A stretch of 64,000 nucleotides of DNA from Cymodocea nodosa (GCA_036874045.1 CM072342.1:2750501-2814500), one strand, 5' to 3'. Shown: positions 12,214-24,759, counted from the stretch's first letter. Translations and numbers: made by a program. The notes: generated by a model not told the origin, from the letters alone.

Positions 12214-14615
12214 TTATGATTTACTAGGAGAGAGGTTTCTGGTCTCAAAAAACTTACCATAGTTCTGGTTTTTCACAGAGAAATCATGAATGGCCTTTAC
12301 GACCGCACCATATTGCAAGAATTTCAATGATCCCATATGCCTGCAAAATAGAATATATTAAAAACAAACTTCACATAGAAAAATGTCTAATTTATGCAAC
12401 GACTTGAGAAAACATATGAGATTCCTCTAAAAATGATGTATGCATAAAATACTGTGGTCCACTTGCACCACAAAAATTAATAGTCCAAAAAATATGAATA
12501 CTGATGGATTGCAAACCACAATCAAGACATGAACCCTAAACCCAAAAAACAATACAAAAATGCCGCTATAACCCAGTCCAAATATGTGTGATAAGCAGCT
12601 TAGAAGAATGTATTCCTTAACATCATCAAATTCAACCGAAGTTGAGATTATCCATGTTCAAGATATTGTTGAATTGCTTAAAGCTTATATTTTTCGTAAC
12701 CATATGCAATATAACTTCTCTTGTTTATGAAGTGTTTGAGAAAAATGGATCACACACTTGAATAATATAATTGCATTTAGGATCATTTTCAGAATGGAAA
12801 CCTTTAAGTCAAGTGTTCATTTTTTCCCCTCTCTGGTTCTAGCGAAAGCAACTTTTCAAATTTATTTAATTAATTCTCCTGCTCATCACATTTCTCTCAC
12901 ATTAAAAGAAAAATAAATACCTAGATAAGAGAAATAGACTTCCACTATCATTTTCCCAGATTTCATTCTGTCCAAATCTCTCACAAAAGAATTTATGTTA
13001 TCAATAACATTAATAAAGATACACAATTTTTTCAGAACCCATTGTCATTTAAACATAGATAATAAATACAAGAAAATGAAAATTTGGCTTGGTAAACGAA
13101 AACAAGTTTCAAGAAAAGTAGCTGCAACAAAAGATTAGAATCATAAAAATCCATGAATCTATTAGAAATATAAAGAAGCTATGTACATGAGCGTGCAGTG
13201 GTTAAAAAACAACTTCAAGTGCAGGATGAAACAACCCCGATAATGTATATCTGAAATTTCATATCATACACTAGTCAAGTGACTCATATTTAGTTTAAAA
13301 TAAGATTTCTTTTTGAGCAGCTTAGCTTAAAATAAGATAACTGCACAGAAATTGAATGTGTAGATGACAACGTAACTTTCTCCAGCACCCATACATGGCT
13401 TAAGGTATAAATTAAAGAAGAAAGAACAAAGCTACTGCAAAAAGAAGAAGAGAGATAAAATGACTGACAGATTCTATAAATGATTGTCTGGATACTTAGG
13501 GTGTTTGATTATAAACTCACACTATCTCAGTATACCGCATCCTCCATGCAGGAAATCCCAGGTGGCATCTAGCAGGTCCAAAAACAAGTAAGAGATCAAC
13601 TTGTGGCCCCCCACCACCTGAAGTGGAAAATACATTAGGATCATTCAAAGAATAGATATCTAGCAATAATATTATAGTATGTAAATGTCAATTATCATGA
13701 ATGAAGGTCAAAACAGAACCAACCTACAGCCTCAAGAGCATTTTCCATATCCACTTCTGTAAATATCCTCTCTTCCTGTTCTTGACATAAGTTATCACCT
13801 ACCAAATGCTTCATATATAGGAAATTAGCTGCTTTCGCAACCATTTCTTTTCCATCAGATAATGAAAGCATTTCTACTGACATCTTCTCAGTATGAGGAA
13901 ATGGAACTGAAGCCTTTATATAAGTATCCTGCAAATTATCCTACGTGGAATAAACATCCTATGTGAAAGGTGCAATACTCCTTATCTACGGTTCCAGAAT
14001 AAAGTAAAAACAAAACCAAAATGTAGTTTATACCATGTGTAACTCACTAATCTTTTTTTAACTTACAGAGATTCCTATTGAGGCTTTATCCCTGATCCCT
14101 TTAAGAATCAACTCAGAATTCTTGCAAACACCTGAATCGTGTAGGATGAATTAATGAAGCACAACAATGAAGTAGTTCAGCATAACTGTAATTTGTAATA
14201 TCTAATATTGGAATTAAAAGCTTGCACCATCCATGCATTTTTTGGTGTAGTAAAAAAGATATGTTTTGTAAATGAAAAAACTATAATTATTATGAAAGCA
14301 GTTAGTACAAGAGTAAAACCCAGCAGAAGCTTTATATATATTCAATATAAAGGTACCTTGCATATCATAAAAAATGACATGATTAATGCCAAAACCTGAA
14401 AGCCAATTTAAAAGCTCTCTAATTTTCATAACATATTTTGCTTCTTCATTGTCAACCACTATGGCCAGGTATCTAAGCTTGTCCAGTTGTGGAACCTGGT
14501 ATCTTTTCAGTAATCCAATTGAGATGAGATAGCAGGTTAGAACTTGAATCAGTTTGGATCCCACATGTGTGATGCTTATCAAAAGATGGATTGAATGCCA
14601 GCATATACTTAGCAT
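12214..14615 (-). CDS. NUS1/LEW1-like dehydrodolichyl diphosphate synthase complex subunit
   Basis: Non-catalytic NgBR/NUS1-type partner of the cis-prenyltransferase that makes the long polyprenyl chain of dolichol at the ER membrane, needed for N-glycosylation. Five exons: 14357-14615, 14067-14131, 13724-13928, 13521-13617 and 12214-12340. Phases are continuous and give 250 residues. The hydrophobic N-terminus (about 1-30) is followed by LLKRYQVPQLDKLRYLAIVV, then SLSDGKEMVAKAANFLYMKH, then the C-terminal GGGGPQVDLLLVFGPARCHL and LGFPAWRMRYTEIVHMGSL. These match plant LEW1 in order and spacing. The start ATG at 14615 is the first good one; the frame is open a little further upstream but with only a GTG, and TTGTGCAG just ahead could be the acceptor of a leader intron. 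The last exon could end at TAA 12214-12216, or splice at the GTAAGT just after NQNYG. A hAT element sits 260 bp upstream of the ATG. Confidence 0.88.
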
Positions 14616-14881
14616 CAACCTGGAAAATGTGGGCCAATGGAATATCTGCACAATGCAAAATCAACAAAGTTATTCAAATTTTTAAGCAGAACAAGTTTCT
14701 CAGCAAGTATTTCATCCACTTGACATGCATTTCAAGGCATATATTAATCAATAACTGCACGTAATGTGAAGGAAAACATTTATTTTTGCGACCTTGCCAT
14801 CACAATAACTATGATCCATACAACAAATTATTCTTGAAAAACTATTGTTGTTTAAATATTTGTTCATGCCCAACTTTTAAG

Positions 14882-17800
14882 TAGACATGTCAAATGAGCT
14901 GAGTTGGTGTGAGCTGTCTAAAAAAATGGGTTGGGCTGGGATACATAAGTTTTAAATTTTGGCCCATAGGCTAGGCCAAAGCGAGCCTACAGGCCACCCT
15001 GGGCCAACCTATGGGTTGAACCGTATGTTTATTTTTACAAACATTCACTTTTTCAAATTGTTCATATTTTTAAAAAATGAACATTCATTTTTCTAAACGT
15101 TAAATGTTCAAAAATATCCGAACATTAATCATTCGGATTGGAGAGGGAGAGGGAGAGGGAAAGGAAAAGTTAGAAAGATAGAGAGGAAAGAAGATATAAA
15201 AATATATAAATAGGAAAAAATGATTAGAGTTTTCTTCATAACTTATTCAATTTTCTCTTTCTCTTTCACAAAATATACAAAATTTTCAAGTTTGAAACTT
15301 TTAGCTTTCAAGTTTCTTCAACTCTTAACTCAACTTTTGTTTGTAAAAATGACACAATTTCAATGAATTTAACTTAAAAAATGTTGACAATAATAATTTC
15401 CAACATTTCAACTAAAACAACAATACTCTCAATCTCAAACTATGAAAGTTGGAATATCTTTAAGTATTGTTACTAAACCTAGAAGAAAATCTACTTTACA
15501 GTTAAAATTTATAATAAAGATGAAAGATATGAGAAACGACACTATAATGGAAAGAACCTATTGCAACATTTATAATATAAACTTCTTTTACAAAGCTTTA
15601 TGCGGTACAAGTCATTTATACAAACATTTAATTAATTATTCATCTAAAATTTTTGAAAAAAATAAAATGATTTAAACACAAATTAATTTTAACTCTAAAG
15701 TTAATATAACATAATGACATTATGATTCTAAGAATGTTAGACAACTACATGTTAAATTTATTATTGTTCAAAATTTATCTATTAATTTTGATAATAATCA
15801 ATATTCTTAAAATTATATTTCACAAACTTATTGTCTGTAATTTAAAAATATTTCTAAAAATACAACTAAACAAAATATTATTAATCTTTATAACAAACTT
15901 AAAATGAAACAAATTAATATAATAGGTTCTATTAATACATCGATAGTATATATATCTAATATTTGAGAGGGTAGAACTAAAATACAATACATCGCTATTA
16001 CTAAACATTTTATTGATGATAATTAAGTTTTATAAAAAAGATTAATAGAATTTAAAAGAATAAATCTTCTATATAATGCTCAAAATATTTTTTCTACTAT
16101 TATGAAAATTTTTGAATTTTATGGAATTAAAGAAAAACTAAGTAGTATTACATTAAATAATGCATTAACCAATAATGCAACTATCTCTATGTTTAAAAAT
16201 AGATTAACTCCACCAAATGATTTGGTTTTATTTCACCAAAGATTATATGTCATATAATTAATCTTAGTTCAAATAAGTATTGAAAAAATAAAACTTTTTG
16301 TAGAAAATATTAGAACTACATTAGTTTATGCTTTAATTAATGGTAGAGTCAACAAAAATTTAATCATGTATATGATTCTTTGATTACCACATAAGACATT
16401 TACAATGGATACTTCTCATAGATGGAATTTTTTATATTTAATGTTAAATAATTGTTTACATTATAAAGAAACTATAAAAACTTATTATAATGGTAGAATT
16501 GATAATAATACAATACTATTAGATAAAAATTGATTTTGCAATAGTTAATTATTTTGTTAAATTTTTAAAATCATTTTATAATGCAACAAAACATTTATCA
16601 AGAATATATTATTCTACCTCTATTTATGTAATACATCATTTATATAATATTGCAAAAGTTTTTAATAATTATGGTAATTATCTATTTTCTACACCTATAA
16701 TTTTAAAATTGAAAGAAATTTTTTAAAATATTATAATAAATATATCTCTTTTATATACATTAAGTATTTGTTTAGATTCTAGGATTAAAATAAAAGTTGT
16801 TAAAAAATTAATAATTACAATACAAAATTATTTAAATGTATAACTTAATGTAACAATTGAAAATATAAACATGTTTGATTTATATGTTATAAAATATAGA
16901 TCACAACAAACACAATACACATCATATATACCACAATCATCATCATTGTATGATTTTAGTATATTTGTTAATGATTATAATGACTTTAGCTCAACAAATA
17001 AACAATAATTAATTAATTTTATAATACTAATCATAACTATTTAGCAAGAGAAAATCCTAATTTTCTAGATTTTGATGTAATTAATTGTTGAAAAAAATTT
17101 TAAAAAATATTTCCTATTTTATCTTTAATGGTTAAAGATTTACTAACAATTTTAACTTCCTTTGTGACATGTAAACAAATATTTAGTATTAATGGTAATA
17201 TATTAAATGACAAAAAAAAATAATATTAAAAGATGATATTTTAAAAGCTTTAATGTGTATTAAAAACCAGAAGTTTACTCACATTCATGGATAACAATAG
17301 CAAGATGACTTTGCAAATAAATTAAGAAATTTAAATATTTGAATGTAATTATGTAAATTAAATGCAAAAATATTTGATGTAATATTTATGTCATAACAAG
17401 TAATAATGTAATTATAATTTTAATTCATAAATAAAATAATTTATTTTAATTTTATGACTTGTATTTGAATTTGTTGATGAACAATGACTTGATGTTAATG
17501 TGTTGTCATGTTAATGTATTTATAAATAAAATAATTTATTTCTTTTATATTAATTTGTTCAAATGTTGTGATTTAATAATACTTATATTTGATTTAATGT
17601 ATTTACTAAAAAATACATAAAATATTTTAAAAAATTATTATTATTATTAAATTAACTATTATTATATTTATTATTTCTGATTATTAAATAATAAAAAAAT
17701 CAATAGTTAAACGTTCAACCATTCCTAATGTTACTAAAAAAATTTATAATTGTTTTGAACAAAACATTCAAAAAAATTTCAAACATTGGAAATGAGATAT

Positions 17801-18860
17801 CTATAGCTTCATCAGATTATTACTTTTATTTTTATTAAAATTATTTTATATATAAGTATGTATGTTTATTTAAATTGGCCAAATTGATAATATGTCAATT
17901 GAGCCAAAAAAATATTATTATATTATTTTGTAATATCTAGGTTCAATCGTTACTATATTTATATTTTATTATAAATGTATTATTTTTTATTTTTTAGATC
18001 AGTTAAACCAAAATTTTTTGATTCAACCAATCAAAAAACAAAAAACCCTTTGACCAACCAACTACAAGCAAAGTTTTTTTAAATAATAAAAATATCAATC
18101 AAATCGAATAATTTTTGGTTAGACCAATTAATTGATTGTAAAAAAAATATAAATATTAGTTGAACCGATTCATAGAAAAATATATATAAATATCGATTGA
18201 ATCAAGTGGCAAATTAATTTGATCGACTCTTAAAAACTTGTAATAAAAATAAATAAATATATGAGTGGTGGAACCAAAATAATATTGATTCAACCAATCT
18301 AAAAAATAATACATTTATAATAAAATATAAATATAGTAATGATTGAACTAAGATACCATGGGTTCAATCATTTAATAAAACATAAATATATATATACTTA
18401 GTCCAAGTAGAACCGAAATAATATCGATTTGACCAATATCTTTTATATACATATAAAAAATTTTAAAAATCAAAAATTAATTGACTTAATTGAAAATTTT
18501 TAGATTCAGCCAATTTGAACAAAATAATATAATAAATTTTTTTTTTCGACTCAACTAAGATATTATCTTTTTGGCCGATTTAAATAAATATACATACTTA
18601 TATATAATGATAATCTTATTAAAAATAAAAGTAATAATTTGGTGAAGTTGAGAGATATCTCATTTTCCAACATTCGAAAAAATGTTCAAATAATTATATA
18701 GATTTATTTATTTTTTTCACTTTTTTTAGTAACATAACCTGTAGCTCCAAATGTTGGAGGATCGATGGGCCACCCACAGGCCTACTCAACTCGGCCTATA
18801 AGCTCATATAGATTTAAATTTTTAAGTGGGCCGACCCAACCCAACCCATTTACATCTCTA
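14882..18860. mobile_element. hAT-family DNA transposon, decayed (RICESLEEPER-like transposase remnant)
   Basis: A 3,979-bp element flanked by a perfect 8-bp target duplication, CTTTTAAG at 14874-14881 and 18861-18868. Terminal inverted repeats start TAGACATGTCAAATGAGC on the left and TAGAGATGTAAATGGGTTGG on the right (reverse complement). Both subterminal regions are rich in GGGTTGGGC/GGCCCA words. About 15900-17330, plus strand, carries a transposase remnant in short open pieces: TKHFIDDN, KRLIEFKRIN, KEKLSSITLNNALTNNATIS, TSHRWNFLYLMLNNCLHYKE, LSICLDSRIK. These follow the order of BED-zinc-finger RICESLEEPER-type hAT transposases, including the dimerisation end. Many in-frame stops make it non-coding; the BED finger itself is not recognisable. 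It carries a nested inverted-repeat element (17729-18734). Confidence 0.9.
17729..18734. mobile_element. Long inverted-repeat (foldback) element nested in the hAT
   Basis: The two halves, centred near 18231, are reverse complements of each other over roughly 500 bp per arm. The left arm starts TGTTACTAAAAAAA and the right arm ends with its complement TTTTTTTAGTAACA. Further in, GAGATATCT, ATTATTACTTTTATTTTTA and ATATATAAGTATGTAT are shared in inverted order. Both sides are flanked by TAA (17726-17728 and 18735-18737), a candidate 3-bp target duplication. There is no coding capacity. The TAA duplication suggests a PIF/Harbinger-type foldback MITE, but the family is an inference. Confidence 0.7.
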
Positions 18861-19104
18861 CTTTTAAGTTTTAATTCTTCCTTGTATAGTTACGGTTTTT
18901 GTGGATAGTTGTATACTTTGAATGATTCCTGCTGTAAAAGTTACACTTTTATGTTCCTCTTATAAAAAGTCTTACAACCAATGGACCATTGTTAAGGTGT
19001 GATATGCCATAGTGTTTCATGCCTTGATTTGTAACTGGATCCTTGTTAAATTCATGTAGATATAGAGAAGGTATACCATTTTCTTAAACAATAATAACAA
19101 TTTG

Positions 19105-19372
19105 ACACTTAATCTCACTATGTAGAGTCGACTACATGAATCCTTTTCTTTCAAACATTTTTATCTACTGTCAAATCTTCAGTTAAATTACATAAATTTA
19201 AATATTTTCTTATAATTTTTAACCAAATAATTTTAGGTCTATCTCCATTTCTTTTAATTTATTCTTTGTTAATTAATTTTTCTCTTCTAACTAGTGCATT
19301 CTTTATTCTCTTAAGAATATAATCAAACTATCTAAGTCAATTTTCTTTTATCTTCAATAGGTGCAATGCCTA
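19105..19372 (-). mobile_element. Fragment of a non-LTR retrotransposon (RTE-type LINE 3' part), degenerate
   Basis: The plus strand reads as a decayed antisense copy of a repeat common in plant genomes. TAGAGTCGACTACATGAATC opens the block; ATTTTAGGTCTATCTCCATT, CTAACTAGTGCATTC, AACTATCTAAGTCAATTTTC and CTTCAATAGGTGCAATGCC follow in the usual order. I remember this series as the reverse complement of the 3' coding end of plant RTE-type LINEs. It lies just downstream of the truncated IMP4 copy. Confidence 0.45.
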
Positions 19373-19512
19373 AGGTACACAATGTCTTAAAACATAAAAT
19401 TCTCAGAATCAGTTTTAAAGATTACATGCCTATAGCAGAGTTATATTGAAAATGTATTACTCAAAGTTTCTCTTCTATAACCTAAAAATATGTATGAAAG
19501 AATGCCACTATC

Positions 19513-20685
19513 CTGACTACAACAATTCATTTTCTGTGAACTGGGAAAGAAAAATTTCAGTACTTGAGAAAACAACAAGAAATAAAAACATTGTAAAACA
19601 GATCACAGATAATGTAAAGTCGATAAGAAGAAATCAAATGACAACCTTCAGAGACTGCGTGAGAGGTTGATTTGGACCAGAAGATGTAGTTGAATGGATC
19701 TTTGAATCCTTGAGGGCTGCATTTGCATATTCATCATTGATGTGAATTCTGGGAACTGCATCCACAGGAAAAAACCAAGTAAAAAGGCCCACCCTCTAAA
19801 ACTTGTCTCGTGAGCAAAGAATTCTACTTTGATTTTGTATCGAACTTCGGTAAGTTGGGAGAGTAGCATGTCGGTAAAATTTTGTAATGTCAAAATAATG
19901 TTGGTGGAAATATGATAAAGAAAATCACCTTTTGTTAACAAATTACCATGTCAACAACAATGAAATAGATTCAAAAAATTTGACACATGCCGGTAAAATT
20001 TCAGTGATATGTGTCAGTGTTTATTCTATGGCCATGAGAAGACAACTTGAATAGAAAGATATTTACTTGAATGTAGGAAAAAATTGTGCCAAAAGTATAT
20101 GAATGGCTTAAGATAAACATAGAAACGAAACAACTAGTTTTACCTTCCGTTGGAACAGAATGAAACAAAAGATAAGCACTATAACAATTGGCCGTCATGT
20201 TCAAATGTGTGGCAATTATAAAGTTGTAGCTGGGAACTAACAATAAGAAACAAAATGTTAAGGACAGTAAATAAGTTTTATAATTTTATAAATACATTTC
20301 TCCAATATGGTTCTGTAAATTTAAACTAAAATTAAAGAACGCGTAATGAAGCTATTACGCAAAAGCAAAGTTTCAAGAAAATGACCTGGATTGTTTTCAT
20401 CTTCGAGATCAATTTCGTTCCTCAAACTGGCTTCTTCATTCTTAAGTTCGGTATGAATCGGCTTCCCTTCTTATCAAATCAAACATAACAGAAAACCCTT
20501 TCTCAGTACAAATCGTCACAAATAGAAGACTGCGGTCTGATAACGAGAGAGAAGAAGCAAACCATTTGTTTACCTTTTAGGGATTCTTTGTACTCCTGTT
20601 TCCACTTGTAAAGGCCCCTCTCCTTGCCCTCCGGACTCTTGGTGTAACGGGACTCACTCCTCTCCCCTGTGTTCCTGCGAAGCAT
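19513..20685 (-). pseudogene. Partial IMP4 duplicate (exons 1-4 with introns), decayed
   Basis: A second copy of the 5' half of IMP4 in the same orientation, about 14 kb from the real gene. Exon equivalents lie at 20574-20685, 20386-20469, 19646-19755 and 19513-19563. Their lengths (112, 84, 110, 51) equal those of IMP4 exons 1-4 exactly, and the introns are present, so this is a DNA-level duplication rather than a processed copy. Readable pieces include MLRRNTGERSESRYTKSPEG, ELKNEEASLRNEIDLEDENN and INDEYANAALKDSKIH. Many conserved residues are changed. At the fourth exon the acceptor is shifted (CTCAA in place of CTCAG) and the donor is GA instead of GT. No equivalent of exons 5-8 follows; a LINE fragment lies beyond. 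A truncated transcript is possible, but a working Brix protein is not. Confidence 0.85.
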
Positions 20686-22249
20686 AGTCCAGGAAGTCCA
20701 CAAGCGGTTGAAGCAGCGAGGACAGGAAAATCAACAGGATCAAGGTGCAGCGGCGCTACGTAGCTTGCCGTGCCGCCGTGCTCGTCGTCGTAACGTCCAA
20801 GACAAAGACGGAGAACGATCAACGAGACGGAGGACGGGATGCCAGCGGCGGCGGAGGTGGGAACGATTCTGAAGAAATAGAGTATCTCAGCCATCCATCG
20901 AAGGATAGGTGGCTGAGATCTCTTACTTTTAGAGTTATGCCGTAAAATTTCACGCATACCTTCCCATACATATTAGATTTAATAACTTTATTTTAACAAA
21001 AAAAATAAAAAATAGAGTATCCCTATTTTGAATGCATCTTGGAAAAGCAAAATTTTATTTTTTGAGGTTTTAAAATTATTGAAATAATATTTTATTTAAT
21101 AGTTTATCCAATACGAGAACTTTGTAGCTATTAATTACATCAGCTCAATGAACTTTTTTTAAATTTCTGGATGCTTTGACTCTCGATTAAGAATTACCAT
21201 TTGCATCAATTCACTTAGATTTTTTACGATGTATAGAAAGAAATTACAAGCAAAATTTGATTTGTTTTATTTTTTATAAGCCTTTAGACAGTCTTTAAAA
21301 TATAATTATAATATTTCTCACAAAAATTAGAACCATTTTAAATAATAATTGCATAAGGCCTTATACGCATCCCATGGTAATACTTTTATTTCTCTCCATT
21401 TTTATTATTATTTAACTTCTCCAGATTCTTAGTTTTCATTGATCACCATGCACGGTCGATACGTCCACCACCCGATACAAATATTAGAAAAAAATACATG
21501 GCAAGACGAACATCACACCATTAACTGCAATATAAATCTGATGTGCATAAATGAGCCAGAGTTTTCAATCCACACTAAAATTCAGTTAAATTTTCATTGA
21601 AGTATTTTTTTTTCTTGAGTTGATACGTGGAAATAAATTCTTGCATTAATGATATGTTTTATAACGATCAATGATTTGAAGGTGACATATTGTAAACGAA
21701 AAGTGACGTTAAAATTGATGAATGATAAATATTAGATATAATTTCTTAAAATACATTTTAAACGGGGGAGATTTTAAGTAAACTAAATATTCTTAAAAAC
21801 TAAATGCCACGTATTGAAATTTCAGATAATAATAATTATCGCAATATTAGAAGAAAATTTACATTTGTAAAATGATACGTGAAAATAAACTTCTAGTTTA
21901 AGTTACAAAGTAACAAAGATAAAGTACCAGCTAAAAAAGGTTTAATGCCTAACAATTAAAATAATAAAATCAACAACAATTAAATCAAAACGAAATTATC
22001 ATTTTAAACTACAAACAAACTTTCAGAAATATTTTCACAAACAATACAATCTCTCTAAAAGACTACGTTAAGGAGGGGTTAGTGCACATAGAAATTCATG
22101 AAAATAAAAGAAAAGTTTAAACTTTCATTTTATAAGTCGTTAGTGTGCATACCAATTGACGAAAATGAATTTTATACATTTTCATTCATATAAAACCTTC
22201 ATTTCCCATTTATGCTGAAAACTTTCCCAACTCACACATGTGATTTTGC
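20686..22249. other. Intergenic, AT-rich
   Basis: The first ~200 bp (to about 20900) are GC-rich and look like the former 5' region of the IMP4 duplicate. The rest is AT-rich with no gene or transposon end I can support. The ORFs of 60-126 residues around 20577-20957 are shadows of this GC-rich stretch. Confidence 0.5.
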
Positions 22250-22648
22250 CTTCCATCGTGCTTGCCCTCTCTCATGCTCTCCCTCCTTCATGCTCGCCCT
22301 CTCTCATACTCGCACTCCCTCGTGCTCTCACTTGCACTCATCCTCTCTCGTGCTCTCACTCTCCCTTGTGCTCACTGTCATGCTTATAATCGCAGTCATC
22401 GTCGCGCTCACTATCGCGCTCGTAGTGGCCCTTGCGTTCACCGTCATGCTCACAGTCACCCTCGTGCTTGTCGTTGCGCTTGCCCTCGCAGTCGCCCTTG
22501 CACTCACCATCGTGCTCGCGCTCACAGTTGCCCTCACCATCGTGCTCATTGTCGTGCTCGTGCTCGCAGTGGCCCTTGCACTTGTCGTCACGCTTGCAAT
22601 CGCCCTCGTGCTCATAGTGGCCCTCACCCTACTGCTCACCATTGTGTG
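22250..22648. repeat. GC-rich hexamer-based minisatellite
   Basis: About 400 bp built from degenerate 6-bp units of the type CTCGCN, CTTGCN, CTCACN and CTCGTG, often grouped in 12- or 18-bp phrases (for example GTGCTCGCAGTGGCCCTTGC). Because a stop-free hexamer repeats, long ORFs stay open in several frames on both strands; one plus frame reads as alternating Leu with Ala/Val/Thr. I take these as a by-product of the repeat. It stands out sharply from the AT-rich flanks. Confidence 0.85.
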
Positions 22649-23649
22649 ACAAATATTAAATTAATTAGGTAATTAATTGATAATATTGGAAAAGTAATTA
22701 AATTAAGTAATTTCATTTAATTAAATAATTACGATATAATAATAATAATAATATTTGTTTAACATAAATTTCAGATTAATATATCAATTACACAATTTTA
22801 GGTAATATTTATAATTTATTTCATTACTTTTTTAATTTTTGAATATTCTGATGTGTACTAAACCTTCATGAGAATTTTAACTTTTGAAATTTTTGTTATA
22901 TGCACTAAATCACTACAAGAATTCTAACATTCTGGACGTTTTATTTTCTTTTCATCTGAACTTTCTAATGTGCACTAACAGCATTTAACTCATAAACTTA
23001 AAATATTAATTATATCTACTAATGAATAAACTACAATTCAATAAATAAATCTACTATTAATTCATAAATAGTAAAAATATATGGTACACAATATAAAAGG
23101 GCAAACGAATCAAACTAGACTAGGTTTAAAAGTCACACTTAATCTTATAACAATCCATAAAAGTTATTTTAACATTAGGACTATGTCTAAAGTAATTAGT
23201 CTCAATCATACGCATAATATCACAGTTTAATTCCCTCTGGTTGAGTCATAAACATAATCATACTATAATCATTTACTCGTGTATAAATTACAATTATATG
23301 TCCTATGTCAATTAACAATGTATAACCTATATTTATGCATTTCTCACAAATAAAGTCGTATGAATAACAATAATAAAGCTTTCTTAATAATTCAGTCGTT
23401 CACATATAAATGCAACAAATATTTCAAATAAATGCATTATACGCGACATGTCTCGATAATGCCAAGTTCACAGTCAACAAATGCATTTCTAAATACTAGT
23501 ACTTAGTATTAATCAATAATATTATGGCACACTCAACCATGATAATGCATAAATTAATAATATCCAATAATAAATAATTATAAGAATGCTATTTTTGAAG
23601 TAAATAGTAGGACAACTTTCTATGATGGTTAAAATGCAATTTCCACAAA
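22649..23649. other. Intergenic, AT-rich
   Basis: Low-complexity AT-rich DNA, possibly part of an old repeat that continues into the GC-rich block on its right. No gene is visible. Confidence 0.4.
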
Positions 23650-24118
23650 ACTCCCTTCATCTTCTTCTCTCGTTCTTCTTCCCTACTGCAGCAGTCGGCG
23701 GACCGAACGCCACCTCCCTCGTGGTCGCCAGAGCTCGTACGCACCTCCAAATCTCACACAGATAGTCGCGGACTTCTCTTACGACGATCACGCCCCTTGC
23801 AGACCGTTGGAACCGAGATCGCCGCACGGAGACCAGCCGGATAAACGACGCAGTCGTATAACTAACTTGCGACGGCCGAAGCTCCTCACGCATCGTCGGA
23901 ATTCACTCGCCAGACGCACACCACAAGTTGCCGCTTACTTGCGCACAACGGCAGCCGGAAAGACGATGGGTTCCGGAGTCTCGCACGTGCCGCCGACGAA
24001 ACGACGGCGCACCCTCCACCGATGGGGTTCAACCTCTACGCACGGGCGACAACGAAACCCACGACCGATCACGACAGTTTCTCGTTTTGATAGAGGGGAT
24101 ATTTTAAATAAAGGTTAA
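23650..24118. other. GC-rich island of unknown origin
   Basis: About 470 bp, clearly GC-richer than both sides, with short ORFs on both strands (103 codons plus, 78 codons minus). Their residues (Arg, Thr and Pro rich) show no domain. Together with the AT-rich stretch to the left, it resembles the GC-rich leader plus AT-rich LTR pattern of plant retroelements, antisense. There is no second LTR, PBS or coding part to support that. Confidence 0.3.
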
Positions 24119-24759
24119 TTGGTTTTCTAATTAATCTCACGCACGTTTTCTTTCTATTTATATTTTTAAAATTTTAATTTACAAAAAATACCATTTATCA
24201 CACTAAAGACATTACTACAATGATATCCAACCATCTATTCATTATTTATGATCCAGGTTCATACAATTGGAACCTGTTTATTTTTTCTTTCATTTATTTA
24301 CGTTTCATTTGATAGAAAGATTTAGATTATTAAAAAAAAAAAAAAACTTGGATAGTTCTTTATCACTCAAAATTTATATAAAATTACGCTACTTTGGCAT
24401 AATCACAGAATAAGATAGCATGTAAATAAATATGAATTTTTAAATGACACATAAATAATTGTCGAATTTTTATATATTACTAGTAAGATCTCTAAAAGTT
24501 TTCATTTTTATATTTATATTTTTTTGGGCATTTTTTATTTTTAAAAGGAAAAAGGAAAAAAGTTGAATTATCATTGCAGGAACAATGACCTCAAATAAAG
24601 TAGGGATGAATCTCACAAGACCAGACCAGTACCATTCTATTGATTTGACGTGAAAAATCATGTGATAACACTCAAACACCCTTTTTTTTTTTAAAAAACG
24701 GTAACAACCAGTAACCATCGATCAAAGCCATTTAAGGTATGTATTTAACAAGTGATTAT
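24119..24759. other. Intergenic, AT-rich; 3' flank of the OVATE gene
   Basis: Has homopolymer runs (A14 near 24334). It presumably contains the 3' UTR of the OVATE family gene. Nothing else is seen. Confidence 0.5.

Noticed and set aside
14649-14651. Start of the NUS1-like protein at this codon
   Set aside because: The codon is GTG; the first ATG in frame is at 14615 and fits the family N-terminus.
22212-22672. Overlapping ORFs of 104-145 codons on both strands
   Set aside because: They follow from a stop-free hexamer repeat, have no domain and no start context.
23657-24118. ORFs in the GC-rich island (78 and 103 codons)
   Set aside because: No domain, no conserved motif, open on both strands because of base composition.
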